Counted from the first letter of the stretch, positions 1-8,064 are shown. The stretch: DNA of 28,422 bases from CAYMWF01 sp964394085 [NCBI: uncultured Gemmatimonadota bacterium] (GCA_964394085.1 CAYMWF010000060.1:1-28422), one strand, 5' to 3'. Notes: generated by a model not told the origin, from the letters alone. Made by a program: numbers and translations.

Positions 1-56
1 CGGGCAGCGGAACCTTGAACCGCACCGCTTCGATCGCCGAGCCGGGGCTTCACTAC

Positions 57-85
57 CGAGGTGGAACCAAAACTGCACCACCTCG
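57..85 (-). terminator. Stem-loop downstream of the HNH gene
   Basis: A perfect 8-bp inverted repeat (57-64 with 78-85) with a 13-nt loop lies 15 nt past the HNH stop codon on the minus strand. No T-run follows it, so it is not a classical intrinsic terminator. It could protect the mRNA 3' end. Only the pairing is observed. Confidence 0.3.
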
Positions 86-100
86 ACTGTCGAACAGAAA

Positions 101-1816
101 TCATTCCCGCCTGGCGCAAGGAACCCGGCTCCCGGAGGTTCGCTTTTCTCCATGTGAAGAATCTCCGGAGTTGTGCGCAGGGCCACTCTTACCCGCAGAC
201 CTGCCGGCGCCTTCGGTTCTTATCCCCGGACCTGTCGGAGCCTTCGTTTTTGATCCCCGGACCTGCCGGAGCCTTTGATTGATCATTCCTATTCTGCCGA
301 TGTGCTGGATCTCGAACTCGGGATACCGGCCCGATATTTGAAGTCGACCTTCGTGGATATTCGTATGACATAATGAACAGCACAAACAAAGATTACTGGG
401 ATCATTACCGCCGCCGGTAGAGAGCGGTCTCACGTGATGCACTTCGAGGGAGGATGTTTTGCCGCAGCCGGGCACTCGGCACACACCACCGTCCCTCATG
501 AAGATTTTCTTCCGGAGAGCGGGGCTCACCGACCGTTTCTTTCTGCCCGGGACGCCCCTTCGGTCGATCTCGTGGGCGGCGCCGTCGCAGAGCGCTTTCC
601 CGATAATCGAGTCACCCGCTTCGATAAAGTCTCCTTGCTTCCCGGTCAGGGAGTTCTTACCGCATTCGGGGCAGTGATGGATGTAGATATTGTATGGGGA
701 ATCGATGATCACGGGAGCCGCTCCGCTGTTTCTCTTTTCAACGACCCGCTGCGGTTCTGAGAGTTCACTATCGGATGAAGCGTCAGTTTCTCGGGGAAAT
801 TTTCCGCAGAGGGATGCACGGGCCTCTTTTTCGAAGTGGCTCCTTATGAGAGAAACGACCATCCGTTCCCTCTTCCATTCACCCGGGTTCTTCCGTTTCC
901 AGACTCTATGGCCTTCGTTGAATATCGCTAACTCTTCCGGGGTGAGTTTCAGGGTGACGTTTACGAACAGGTGTGCAGTGACGGCCGCGGTTTCTGCAGG
1001 GGCGGTCCGGGAGCGACCGCCGGATTCAGTTTTTTTCGAAACGGCGTCTGGCGGGGGGGCGTTTCCCGAATCGGAATTATCTGGACCGGCAGCGGAATTA
1101 TCTGGACCGGCAGCGGAATTATCCGGACCTGTAAGGGGATTATCCGGACCGGTTTTTTCAAAGGACTCGGGGATAACAGCTCCTTCATTTCCGAAGATTT
1201 CCACCTGGTTTCTGTCTCGATCGCGACTTGAAACGGCCGCTCGCTTCAGCCGGTTTTCCGTTTCATTCTTTTTTGCCACGAACCGCTCCAGGTCCCTGCT
1301 GCTCGAAGTCAGGGCGATTTCGAGCACCTCGGTTTCGTCGAAAACCTCCTTGATTCTCAGTATATCGCGAACTTTCGTCCAGCCTATACGCCCCTCGTCA
1401 AAGGCTGTTCTGATAACGGGAAGCTCCCTGATCCGCCTGCCGATATTCAGAAGGGCATAAGCTTTCTTGACTGATATGTCACTTGCAGCAGCGGCGTATG
1501 CTGTCACCGAGGAATAGCCGAGTTCGCGCCACAGCCGCCTGTCGTCGATTTCTGCCAGGTAGAAAGCCGCCGCCGCTTCGCTCCTGATCATGGTTTTCGC
1601 GGCCGACCTGAACCTTTTCTCGACTTCGACGCCGGATAAGCCCGTGTCGCATATCATCGATTTTTCGGCTTCTTCTCCGGACGGTCCGGATCGATTCATC
1701 CGTGGGTCATCGACTTCGTACGCCGATATTCCCGCACCTCGCCCACCGGCGTCTTTCCGGACTTTTTCCGATACGAAAGCACAGCCGGGTACATTTCTGA
1801 TAGCTTCGGTTTTCAT
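101..1816 (-). CDS. HNH endonuclease domain-containing protein
   Basis: This 571-aa protein carries a C-terminal HNH nuclease domain at about residues 425-492. Visible are Cys446/Cys451, the tandem His460-His461, Asn472, a Cys-rich knuckle at 478-483, and His484 and His488, as in zinc-finger HNH enzymes. An extra CxxC pair sits near 382-385. The N-terminal ~200 residues are helical and resemble the DUF222-like region of other chromosomal HNH proteins (inference). Residues 223-247 contain four GPDN heptads. The last ~50 residues are basic and low-complexity and overlap a 31-bp DNA repeat. The ATG start at 1816 is supported by AAGGAG 8 nt upstream and by a promoter at 1921-1949. It stands alone; the next gene is divergent. 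Such proteins may be mobile nucleases or solitary DNases; the substrate is unknown. Confidence 0.85.
   Translation of the reverse strand: MKTEAIRNVPGCAFVSEKVRKDAGGRGAGISAYEVDDPRMNRSGPSGEEAEKSMICDTGLSGVEVEKRFRSAAKTMIRSEAAAAFYLAEIDDRRLWRELGYSSVTAYAAAASDISVKKAYALLNIGRRIRELPVIRTAFDEGRIGWTKVRDILRIKEVFDETEVLEIALTSSSRDLERFVAKKNETENRLKRAAVSSRDRDRNQVEIFGNEGAVIPESFEKTGPDNPLTGPDNSAAGPDNSAAGPDNSDSGNAPPPDAVSKKTESGGRSRTAPAETAAVTAHLFVNVTLKLTPEELAIFNEGHRVWKRKNPGEWKRERMVVSLIRSHFEKEARASLCGKFPRETDASSDSELSEPQRVVEKRNSGAAPVIIDSPYNIYIHHCPECGKNSLTGKQGDFIEAGDSIIGKALCDGAAHEIDRRGVPGRKKRSVSPALRKKIFMRDGGVCRVPGCGKTSSLEVHHVRPLSTGGGNDPSNLCLCCSLCHTNIHEGRLQISGRYPEFEIQHIGRIGMINQRLRQVRGSKTKAPTGPGIRTEGAGRSAGKSGPAHNSGDSSHGEKRTSGSRVPCARRE
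198..282 (+). repeat. 31-bp tandem repeat at the 3' end of the HNH gene
   Basis: Two full units (198-228 and 229-259) and a partial third (from 260) share the core GACCTGCCGGAGCCTT. Because 31 is not a multiple of three, each unit is read in a different frame by the minus-strand HNH gene, so copy-number changes would shift its C-terminus. Confidence 0.75.
1074..1157 (-). repeat. 21-bp in-frame tandem repeat (GPDN heptads)
   Basis: Four 21-bp units begin at 1074, 1095, 1116 and 1137. The first two are identical and the others diverge. On the minus strand they encode GPDN-containing heptads in the linker between the helical N-terminal part and the nuclease half of the HNH protein. It is a coding minisatellite, probably a flexible linker. 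Confidence 0.85.
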
Positions 1817-1920
1817 GAACAGGGCTCCTTTTCTCCATATTCATCCGTCTGTGGAAGAACATGAACCTTTTCGTAATAACCTTCACGGTGAAAATACAGC
1901 GTATTCCACAAAGAAAGCCG

Positions 1921-1949
1921 AATGTATCACAAAAACGAACCCTTGTCAA
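1921..1949 (-). promoter_or_regulatory. Sigma-70-type promoter for the HNH gene
   Basis: Read on the minus strand, a perfect TTGACA (-35, 1944-1949) is followed after 17 bp by TACATT (-10, 1921-1926; 4 of 6 consensus). Transcription would start near 1914, giving a leader of about 98 nt. A short interrupted hairpin (1888-1909) would lie early in that leader. Confidence 0.55.
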
Positions 1950-2468
1950 ACCGGCCCGTCTCGTAACATGATGTATAACAACGAGTTGTGGCCCCACACG
2001 GAAGGCTTCTGATGCTTTTGAAAAGGCTGTAAGGTAAAAACTTCCGGAAAAACCGTTTCAAGCGGCTCAGAAGCGATTAAAGGAAGCTTCCCGGCGTCAT
2101 CAACAGGAGGGCATCAATTAAGACCGTTCTCGAATTTTCTTTATTTTTTTAAAAAATTTTCCCGGAAAATTTCAGCCAGGGCAGCAAAGAGCAATTCAGC
2201 TTTCCGTAAAAACCACGGGGAGTTCCTGCCGGTCATTTAACACATTGATCAGACAGGTTTGTCGAAAGAAAATATATCCCGTGTTATCTCCCCATTATCT
2301 GAGGTCTTGTCGCTGTAGAGGAATTCTTCACATGGCGAAAATGACCTCTCGACCGGGGATGAAGCTCCGGCTCGTGTCGAGCCTGCTCAAGGTTTTTGAA
2401 AAAAAATAAATCCGTCACCTTTTCCCTGAAAAAATCCTGCAGCGCAGGTAACGCCAGCATGGTTTTTC
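1950..2468. other. Intergenic region, no gene seen
   Basis: This is most of the 744-bp divergent gap between the HNH and phosphodiesterase genes. It contains short dyads: an 8-bp inverted repeat (2005-2012 with 2067-2074), a 6-bp stem (2348-2353 with 2376-2381) followed at a distance by a short T-run, and an A/T-rich stretch near 2137-2175. No convincing coding region or recognisable RNA gene was found. Confidence 0.5.
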
Positions 2469-2497
2469 TTGTTTTTCCCTGAGCGGGGGGTTATATT
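2469..2497 (+). promoter_or_regulatory. Possible promoter for the phosphoesterase cluster
   Basis: TTGTTT (2469-2474), a 17-bp spacer and TATATT (2492-2497; 5 of 6 consensus) would start transcription about 57 nt before the gene at 2561. The -35 box is weak (3 of 6). Confidence 0.35.
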
Positions 2498-2560
2498 CCT
2501 CGGTTTTTCGCAGGCGACCGCCCGCCGGGAGGCAATGGAACATTTCACGGGAGAGAACGC

Positions 2561-3922
2561 ATGGGACTCCTCGACAGGTTTAAAAAAGACAAAACCGCCG
2601 ATGCGCCGAAGATGCTGGTGATCGGGCTCGACGGCACGCCGTACAGCTATATAAAGAAAAGAACCGACGCCGGTGAGCTGCCCAATTTCAAGAGGGTTCT
2701 GGACACCGGCTCCTTCAGGCCGCTCAAGTCGGTGATCCCGACCGTATCCTGCGTTGCCTGGTCATCGGTGATGACGGGGCACAACCCCGCCAGGCACAAT
2801 ATCTTCGGCTTCATCGACCGTAAGCCCGGCACCTATGACATCTACCTGCCGAACGGCGCCACCCTCCGCTCGAAACTGATGGTGGAGGAAATGTCGACCG
2901 CGGGGAAGAAGGTGGTCTCCCTTTCCGTTCCGGTAACCTACCCTCCCAGGCAGATCCGGGGAGCCCTGGTTTCAGGCTTCCTGGCTCCCAAGATCGACAA
3001 GGCCACTTTCCCTCCGCAGCTCGCCTCAGACCTGAAATCGATGGGATACATCATCGATATCGACCCGTGGCTCGCCCGCGAAAATCTCGAGAAGTTCTTT
3101 CCGTCCCTGATGGAGACGATGCAGAAGCGGATAGAAGCGGTCAGGTTCCTGCGCGAGAGATACAATCCCGATTTCATGATAGCTCACTTCATGTCCACCG
3201 ACAGGCTTCACCACTTCATGTGGGAGCATATGGAAGAAGGGCGCGAACCGTTTGCGGGACAGTTCATCGAATTCTATGACACCATAGATCGCTTCCTCGG
3301 CGAGATTCTCGACGGTCTCGATAAGAACACCAGGCTGATGATGCTGTCCGATCACGGGTTCTGCACCCTGAAGAAAGAATACTATCCGAACTACTGGCTG
3401 CGGGATAACGGATACATGACCATAGATGCCGAAAAGCCGAAATCGCCCCTCGACTTCAACCCGGCCGCCACAAAGGCCTACTGCATGGATCCCGGCCGCA
3501 TCTACCTGAACGTAAAAGGGCGCGAGCCGGGCGGCATCGTGGAGCCGGGGGAGGAGTACGAATCACTCCGGAACGAGCTCCGGGAGAAACTCGCCGGAAT
3601 GACGGACCCGGAAAGCGGCGACCCGATGGTGAAGAGAGTTTATACCAGGGAGGAGCTCTACGACGGACCCGAGTACGACCGGAGTCCCGATCTCGTCATC
3701 GATCCGGTAAACGGCTACGATCCCAAGGGGAAACTGAAACCGGAATCCCTCACCTTCAAGGGAACCCTGGTGGGCATGCACACGTATGACGACGCCATGC
3801 TCTTCATCCAGGATGAAGAGATCAAAGCTGAAGATATCTCGGTGGTCGATGTTATGCCCACCATATTCAAGATGATGAAACTCGATATACCCGCGGGTCT
3901 TGACGGCGCACCCGTGATTTGA
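2561..3922 (+). CDS. Alkaline phosphatase superfamily phosphodiesterase (type I phosphodiesterase/nucleotide pyrophosphatase family)
   Basis: This 453-aa protein is predicted to hydrolyse phosphomonoesters or diesters with two metal ions; the substrate cannot be read from sequence. Metal and catalytic positions are visible: Asp24 in GLDG, the nucleophile region at 60-74 (likely Ser63, in PTVS before the AW...TG signature), Asp214/His218 in TDRLHH, Asp264-His265 in SDHGF, and His407 in GMHTYD. The order and spacing match the NPP-like branch. There is no signal peptide, so it should be cytoplasmic. The ATG is preceded by GGGAGA. It leads a plus-strand run with a PHP phosphoesterase and an iPGM-like protein. 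The nucleophile, usually Thr in this branch, appears to be Ser. Confidence 0.88.
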   Translation: MGLLDRFKKDKTADAPKMLVIGLDGTPYSYIKKRTDAGELPNFKRVLDTGSFRPLKSVIPTVSCVAWSSVMTGHNPARHNIFGFIDRKPGTYDIYLPNGATLRSKLMVEEMSTAGKKVVSLSVPVTYPPRQIRGALVSGFLAPKIDKATFPPQLASDLKSMGYIIDIDPWLARENLEKFFPSLMETMQKRIEAVRFLRERYNPDFMIAHFMSTDRLHHFMWEHMEEGREPFAGQFIEFYDTIDRFLGEILDGLDKNTRLMMLSDHGFCTLKKEYYPNYWLRDNGYMTIDAEKPKSPLDFNPAATKAYCMDPGRIYLNVKGREPGGIVEPGEEYESLRNELREKLAGMTDPESGDPMVKRVYTREELYDGPEYDRSPDLVIDPVNGYDPKGKLKPESLTFKGTLVGMHTYDDAMLFIQDEEIKAEDISVVDVMPTIFKMMKLDIPAGLDGAPVI

Positions 3923-3982
3923 CGGGAAACCGCGGCCTCGCACCGGTTTCGTTCAGGCAGCACAACCTTCAGGAATTCATCC

Positions 3983-4909
3983 GTGAAAATAGATCCCAAT
4001 TCGAACCAGAAATCGACCGGCGTTCCGGGCGCGGACCTTCACTTGCATTCCACGGCTTCGGACGGCAGTATTTCGCCGACGGCGCTCGTGGAGGAGGGCG
4101 CAGCGCTGGGGCTCCGCGTCATGGCTCTCACCGATCATGACACGGTCGACGGTATCGACGAGTTCCTCGCCGCCGCCGCCGCCGCGGGAATAGAGGGGAT
4201 ACCGGGAGTGGAGATCGGCGTAACCGGCACCGGCACCCGCCACATCCTCGGATACTGTATCGATCATACCAGCGGACCGCTCCTGACCGCGCTTTCCAGG
4301 ATAGCAGCCGGCAGAAAAGAGCGTACCCCCCGAATTATCAGCAATCTCAAGAAATGCGGCGTTGAAATCACTCCCGGGATGGTGCTTTCGCGGGCGAAAT
4401 CCCCCGATTCGGTGGGGCGTCTTCATTTCGCGGAAGCGATCGTGGAATCCGGTTACGCCGGTTCAGTTGGAGAAGCCTTCGAGAAATACCTCAACTCGGG
4501 GCGGCCCGGATACGCCTCACGCCCGAAAATTACTGCGGAACGGGCGATTCGGCTAATCTGCGAGGCCGGCGGACTGGCGGTCCTCGCGCATCCCCGTTTC
4601 GTTGAAATATACTTGAGCGGCGGGGAAGAGTTCGAGAGTTTAACCGAGCGGCTCATGAGTTACGGTCTCGAGGGGATCGAAGTGTTCTATACGAACCATT
4701 CCGCCGAGGAAGAGAGCCGGTATCTCTCTCTTGCCCGCAGATTGGGCCTCGCCGTAACCGGGGGGAGCGACTATCACGGCCCCGACAAACCCGATTACCG
4801 GCTCGGAATGGGCTCCGGCTTCGCACCTCTCCCGATCTCGATATACAACGACCTGGAAGCGTGGCGAGCGGGACGCAGCACCAGATCTTCAGAGATCGTA
4901 ATCGATTAA
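3983..4909 (+). CDS. PHP-domain phosphoesterase (YciV/RNase AM-like)
   Basis: This 308-aa protein has the PHP signatures of the 3',5'-nucleotide bisphosphatase/RNase AM (YciV, TrpH) family: the HxH pair His20/His22 followed by ASDGS, TDHDT at 50-54, the metal-ligand Glu77 in PGVE, AHPR near 205, and a C-terminal GGSDYHG. Length and motif order fit the family, whose members trim 5' ends of RNA or hydrolyse nucleoside bisphosphates. The start is GTG (VKIDPNSN) with AGGA 8 nt upstream; no better ATG gives the complete first motif. It lies 60 nt after the phosphodiesterase and 125 nt before the iPGM-like gene, so co-transcription is plausible. The exact substrate is inferred from family membership. 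Confidence 0.9.
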   Translation: MKIDPNSNQKSTGVPGADLHLHSTASDGSISPTALVEEGAALGLRVMALTDHDTVDGIDEFLAAAAAAGIEGIPGVEIGVTGTGTRHILGYCIDHTSGPLLTALSRIAAGRKERTPRIISNLKKCGVEITPGMVLSRAKSPDSVGRLHFAEAIVESGYAGSVGEAFEKYLNSGRPGYASRPKITAERAIRLICEAGGLAVLAHPRFVEIYLSGGEEFESLTERLMSYGLEGIEVFYTNHSAEEESRYLSLARRLGLAVTGGSDYHGPDKPDYRLGMGSGFAPLPISIYNDLEAWRAGRSTRSSEIVID

Positions 4910-5034
4910 GGGAAGCAAATTGTAGAAAAATGTGTTTGGTACGCGGTTTTCCGGACGATGGACCTTTACATGAACGCCGAGAGGATGCAAGGTTCCCTCC
5001 CCGTAACCGGACCTGATTGACCAAGGAGAAACGA

Positions 5035-6645
5035 ATGACGGATCGACCGACCGAAAAACTGAGCGTGATGGCGGAAGGCGTCAGAGCCGCATACAGGAGC
5101 GGGCAGGAAGACGAGCAGCTTGAACCCCTGATTCGCGTAGACGGGAAAGGCGAGCCGATCGGAAGCATAAAAGACGGCGATTTCGTGATTTTCTACGATA
5201 TACGCGGAGAGCGGGAAGTCCAGATTACCCGTTGTTTCACTGAAAGAGGTTTCAATGAATGCCCTGTCCGGGATATGAAGGTCGGTTTTGCTACAATGAT
5301 CGAGTACGACCCGGGTCTCGACGTGGATGTGGCTTTTCCTCCTCCCGGAGCCGTCGAGGGGGCTCTCGGCGAGATGGTAAGCAGCGCGGGCATGAAGCAG
5401 GTCAAGATTTGCGAATCGGAAAAGGCGGTGCATGTCGGCTTTTTCCTGAACGGCAAGCGGACCGAGCCGTTCGAGAATGAGAGGCGCGTAGTCATCGAAT
5501 CGCCGAGGGACGTTGATACTTTCGACAAAAAGCCTGAAATGGCTTCGAGCCAGGTTATCGAGGCCGCGGTTCGCGAGATCAGAAATCACGAAAACGACCT
5601 TGTTTTCGTTAATTTTCCCAACGTGGACGTTGTGGGCCACATCGAAAACCGCGAGGCGATACATGAAGCGGTCAGGGTGGTGGACCGAAGCGTATCCGAA
5701 ACCGTCGCCGCGGCCCTGGACGAAGGTATGACCGTGATAGTGACCGCCGACCACGGCACGGTCGAAAAATGGTTTTATCCGGACGGAGCCGTCGATACGG
5801 GCCACACCGACAGCCCGGTGCCTTTCATCATCGCATCTCCCGGCCTGACCGGTTCATCCTTCACTCTCCCTTCCGGCAGGAGCCTTATCGATGTCGCGCC
5901 CACGGCGCTTTCGATTCTGGGCCTGGAGCCTTCCGGGGGCATGACGGGAAAATCGCTTATCGACGAAAACGCACTCGGTTTGCTGAGAAGCGGCAACGGG
6001 CGCCGGCGGCTCCTGCTTATCATCGCCGACGGCTGGGGTTTCAACGAAAAAACCGAAGGGAATCTCCTCGCCGAGGCGGGCACTCCGGGAATGGACCGCC
6101 TGTTCGAATCATTTCCATCCACGATTCTCGCGGCTGCCGGAGAGGATGTGGGGATGCCCGCGGGCACCGTGGGCAATTCGGAGGCCGGACATATGCACAT
6201 AGGCGCCGGCAGGGTGATCTTCTCCGACAGGCTTCGTATCGACCGGGCCGTCGAGGACGGGTCCTACCACAGGAACCCGGCCTTCCTATCTATGATGCAC
6301 AGCGCCAGGGATGCCGGCACTGCTCTCCATCTCTACGGAATCGTTTCGTTCTACAGCTCCCACGGGTCGGTCAGGCACCTCGAGGAGCTGATCGACGCGG
6401 CAAAAGCCGAGGGAGTGAAAGAACTATATATCCATTCCCTTCTCGGACGGCGCGGGGAGCGCCCTGAAAGCGGAGCCCTCTATATCGACCGGGTCGAGCG
6501 GAAATGCGCCGAGGCGGGTATCGGCAAGCTCGTCACCGTGGTCGGCAGGTTCTGGGCTCTCGACAGGGAGCATAACTGGGATCGCATCGAAAAGGCCTAC
6601 AGGGCGATGGTCTACGGCGAGGGAACCCCCGTTCCCGAGGTGTAA
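5035..6645 (+). CDS. Circularly permuted iPGM-like protein (2,3-bisphosphoglycerate-independent phosphoglycerate mutase halves in swapped order)
   Basis: This 536-aa protein contains both halves of iPGM in reverse order. Residues 45-309 match the usual C-terminal half, from IKDGD to MTGKSLI. Residues 324-530 match the usual N-terminal half, from LLLIIADGWG to YGEG. Mapped to Geobacillus iPGM numbering: R57/R60 (R261/R264), K130 (K336), D198/H202 (D403/H407), D239-H240 (D444-H445), H257 (H462), D332 (D12), S382 nucleophile (S62), H443 (H123), R473 (R153), R505/R511 (R185/R191). Intervals such as D12-S62 (50) and S62-H123 (61) are exact. D154 is Gly474, and the SDGGVHSH motif is altered. The ATG at 5035 has AAGGAG 6 nt upstream, better than the TTG at 5017. 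Mutase activity is uncertain; a phosphatase role is possible. Confidence 0.9.
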   Translation: MTDRPTEKLSVMAEGVRAAYRSGQEDEQLEPLIRVDGKGEPIGSIKDGDFVIFYDIRGEREVQITRCFTERGFNECPVRDMKVGFATMIEYDPGLDVDVAFPPPGAVEGALGEMVSSAGMKQVKICESEKAVHVGFFLNGKRTEPFENERRVVIESPRDVDTFDKKPEMASSQVIEAAVREIRNHENDLVFVNFPNVDVVGHIENREAIHEAVRVVDRSVSETVAAALDEGMTVIVTADHGTVEKWFYPDGAVDTGHTDSPVPFIIASPGLTGSSFTLPSGRSLIDVAPTALSILGLEPSGGMTGKSLIDENALGLLRSGNGRRRLLLIIADGWGFNEKTEGNLLAEAGTPGMDRLFESFPSTILAAAGEDVGMPAGTVGNSEAGHMHIGAGRVIFSDRLRIDRAVEDGSYHRNPAFLSMMHSARDAGTALHLYGIVSFYSSHGSVRHLEELIDAAKAEGVKELYIHSLLGRRGERPESGALYIDRVERKCAEAGIGKLVTVVGRFWALDREHNWDRIEKAYRAMVYGEGTPVPEV

Positions 6646-6777
6646 ACCCCATTTCATTTCAGCTCTCTCCTTCAGTACCGAATCCCTTTATTTTACAGGT
6701 GCTTTGACAGCTTCGGCCTGTACGTGATTCTCACTCCCTATCGCCCAAATCCCCCTGATTGCAGGTAGATTTTTCTG

Positions 6778-6806
6778 TTGCAGATCTTTCAGAATCGTGG
6801 TATAGT
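6778..6806 (+). promoter_or_regulatory. Possible promoter of the first exported paralogue
   Basis: TTGCAG (6778-6783), a 17-bp spacer and TATAGT (6801-6806; 5 of 6) would start transcription about 77 nt upstream of the ATG at 6890. The -35 box is weak. A TTGACA further upstream (6704-6709) lacks a good -10. Confidence 0.4.
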
Positions 6807-6834
6807 TTTTCCAGAATAACGAAATTATAGTGAA

Positions 6835-6849
6835 GATCCTTTGGGTATC
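6835..6849 (+). promoter_or_regulatory. Small leader hairpin, first paralogue
   Basis: GATCC (6835-6839) pairs with GG-ATC (6844-6849, one bulged T) across a TTTG loop, about 40 nt before the start codon. The same GATCC, 4-nt loop, GG-ATCCTG arrangement recurs before the second paralogue. Confidence 0.3.
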
Positions 6850-6889
6850 CTGTTGTGCATGAGTATAGAAAGCCATAAGGACCGGAATC

Positions 6890-7852
6890 ATGAAACATTT
6901 GATTTTATTTTTATGCCTGCTTGTCGCCATCCCCGCCATGGCCGCAATCCCCGCGAACGATATCGAGATCGGCAGACCGGAGCCCGGGCTCGATTCATGG
7001 CCTTCGATAATCGGAGTCTGGACGCTCAATTATTTCTGGAACGGAACTACGACAATCACATTTTTAGTAACCGGCCGATTCAGCACCGAAGGCTATGAGG
7101 GAGACTGGCACCAGTACGGACCGATCGTCAACTGGTATTATGACAGCGGAACTCATTACTGGGGCACCATCAATTCGGTCGGCGATTACATGTCGGGAGA
7201 AATGTTGAGTTACCTGGGAGCTTCAGGCACCTGGAATGCATCGGTAAACGGGTGCCCCTGCATGGCGGGGCACTGGACGATGAATTTTTTCTGGGATGGT
7301 GTTACTACACTCGACTTCTACAATAACGGAAAGATGGAGACCGGCGACGGTTATAACGGGGACTGGTTCCAGAATGGATGCAGTGTCGACTGGTGGCATA
7401 CTACGGGGACTCATTACTGGGGAACCATCACCGCGGCCGGCACTTTCATGTGGGGAAGCATGTTGAGCTGGCTGGGCGAGACGGGAACATGGGATGCAAG
7501 CAAAACACCGCTTGGAACCATCCTCAACGGGTTCGAGAGTTTTGCATACAACCGATCGATATTGCTTCGATGGTCCACCGAAACCGAAGTCAACGCGCTC
7601 GGGTTCAACCTGTTCAGGTATGAAGAAGATGTAGGGGAATATGTACTTCTGAATGACGACCTGATACCCGCCCACCCCGGCGATCCCGCCGGGTACGATT
7701 ATACTTATTTCGATCGTCCCCTCCAAAACGGTGAAGTATATGAATACCAGCTGGAGTGCATCCACCTGGACGGATGGAATGAATTCTTATCCAGCGGCGA
7801 AGTCGTCCCGCATGAAATAAAGGAGATGATTCTGTTTCCCACGATCCGTTGA
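6890..7852 (+). CDS. Exported two-repeat beta-rich protein (paralogue 1)
   Basis: I recognise no named family for the body of this 320-aa protein. A signal peptide is clear (Lys2, hydrophobic core, cleavage near AMA at 17-19). Two homologous units follow at about 42-116 and 127-204, each with GxWT(L/M)N(Y/F)FW, a G(Y)xGDW turn, SGTHYWGTI or TGTHYWGTI, and GTWxAS. Regular aromatics and glycines suggest lipocalin-like beta structure (inference). A CPC-type cysteine pair (122, 124) joins the units. Residues 211-308 resemble the fibronectin-like module (LRWSTETEVNALGFNLFR) common at the C-terminus of secreted proteins in FCB-type bacteria. AAGGA precedes the ATG. It has the same length as the next gene and is clearly its tandem duplicate. 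Probable role: secreted or cell-surface protein. Confidence 0.85.
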   Translation: MKHLILFLCLLVAIPAMAAIPANDIEIGRPEPGLDSWPSIIGVWTLNYFWNGTTTITFLVTGRFSTEGYEGDWHQYGPIVNWYYDSGTHYWGTINSVGDYMSGEMLSYLGASGTWNASVNGCPCMAGHWTMNFFWDGVTTLDFYNNGKMETGDGYNGDWFQNGCSVDWWHTTGTHYWGTITAAGTFMWGSMLSWLGETGTWDASKTPLGTILNGFESFAYNRSILLRWSTETEVNALGFNLFRYEEDVGEYVLLNDDLIPAHPGDPAGYDYTYFDRPLQNGEVYEYQLECIHLDGWNEFLSSGEVVPHEIKEMILFPTIR

Positions 7853-7903
7853 TAACCTTCGCAGACTGTTCATATCATATCGAGGCTCAGAATTATAAGT
7901 TCC

Positions 7904-7917
7904 GGGGGCGGCCCCCC
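7904..7917 (+). terminator. GC-rich hairpin after paralogue 1
   Basis: GGGGG (7904-7908) can pair with a C6 run (7912-7917) about 50 nt after the stop codon. The nearest T-run (7937-7944) is about 20 nt away, so intrinsic termination is doubtful. Confidence 0.3.
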
Positions 7918-7985
7918 AGCCTTTCCTGCAGCCACATTTTTTTTCACAATATCACCCGCTATTTTTCTGATCCTGCTTAATTTTT

Positions 7986-8014
7986 TTGCGTATTTCACAT
8001 TTTCATTTTATTTT
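7986..8014 (+). promoter_or_regulatory. Weak candidate promoter, second paralogue
   Basis: TTGCGT (7986-7991), 17 bp, TATTTT (8009-8014) lies in an A/T-rich stretch upstream of the leader hairpin. The consensus match is modest (3 of 6 and 4 of 6). Confidence 0.25.
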
Positions 8015-8037
8015 TATCAATAGCTTGTTCTCCTCGT

Positions 8038-8064
8038 GCAGGAGATCCGTCTTCGGAATCCTGC
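8038..8064 (+). promoter_or_regulatory. Leader hairpin, second paralogue
   Basis: GCAGGA and TCCG (8038-8049) pair with CGGA and TCCTGC (8054-8064) around a TCTT loop, with one small internal bulge: ten pairs in all. It ends 35 nt before the GTG start. The inner part corresponds to the smaller hairpin before paralogue 1. No T-run follows, so a role in RNA stability or translation is likelier than termination. Confidence 0.45.

Noticed and set aside
5017-5034. TTG start for the iPGM-like protein
   Set aside because: The AAGGAG lies downstream of this TTG and correctly spaced for the ATG at 5035.
5035-6645. The iPGM-like gene as two pseudogene fragments
   Set aside because: A single uninterrupted frame spans both halves, metal ligands are intact, an SD is present and no remnant of a missing part lies upstream or downstream.
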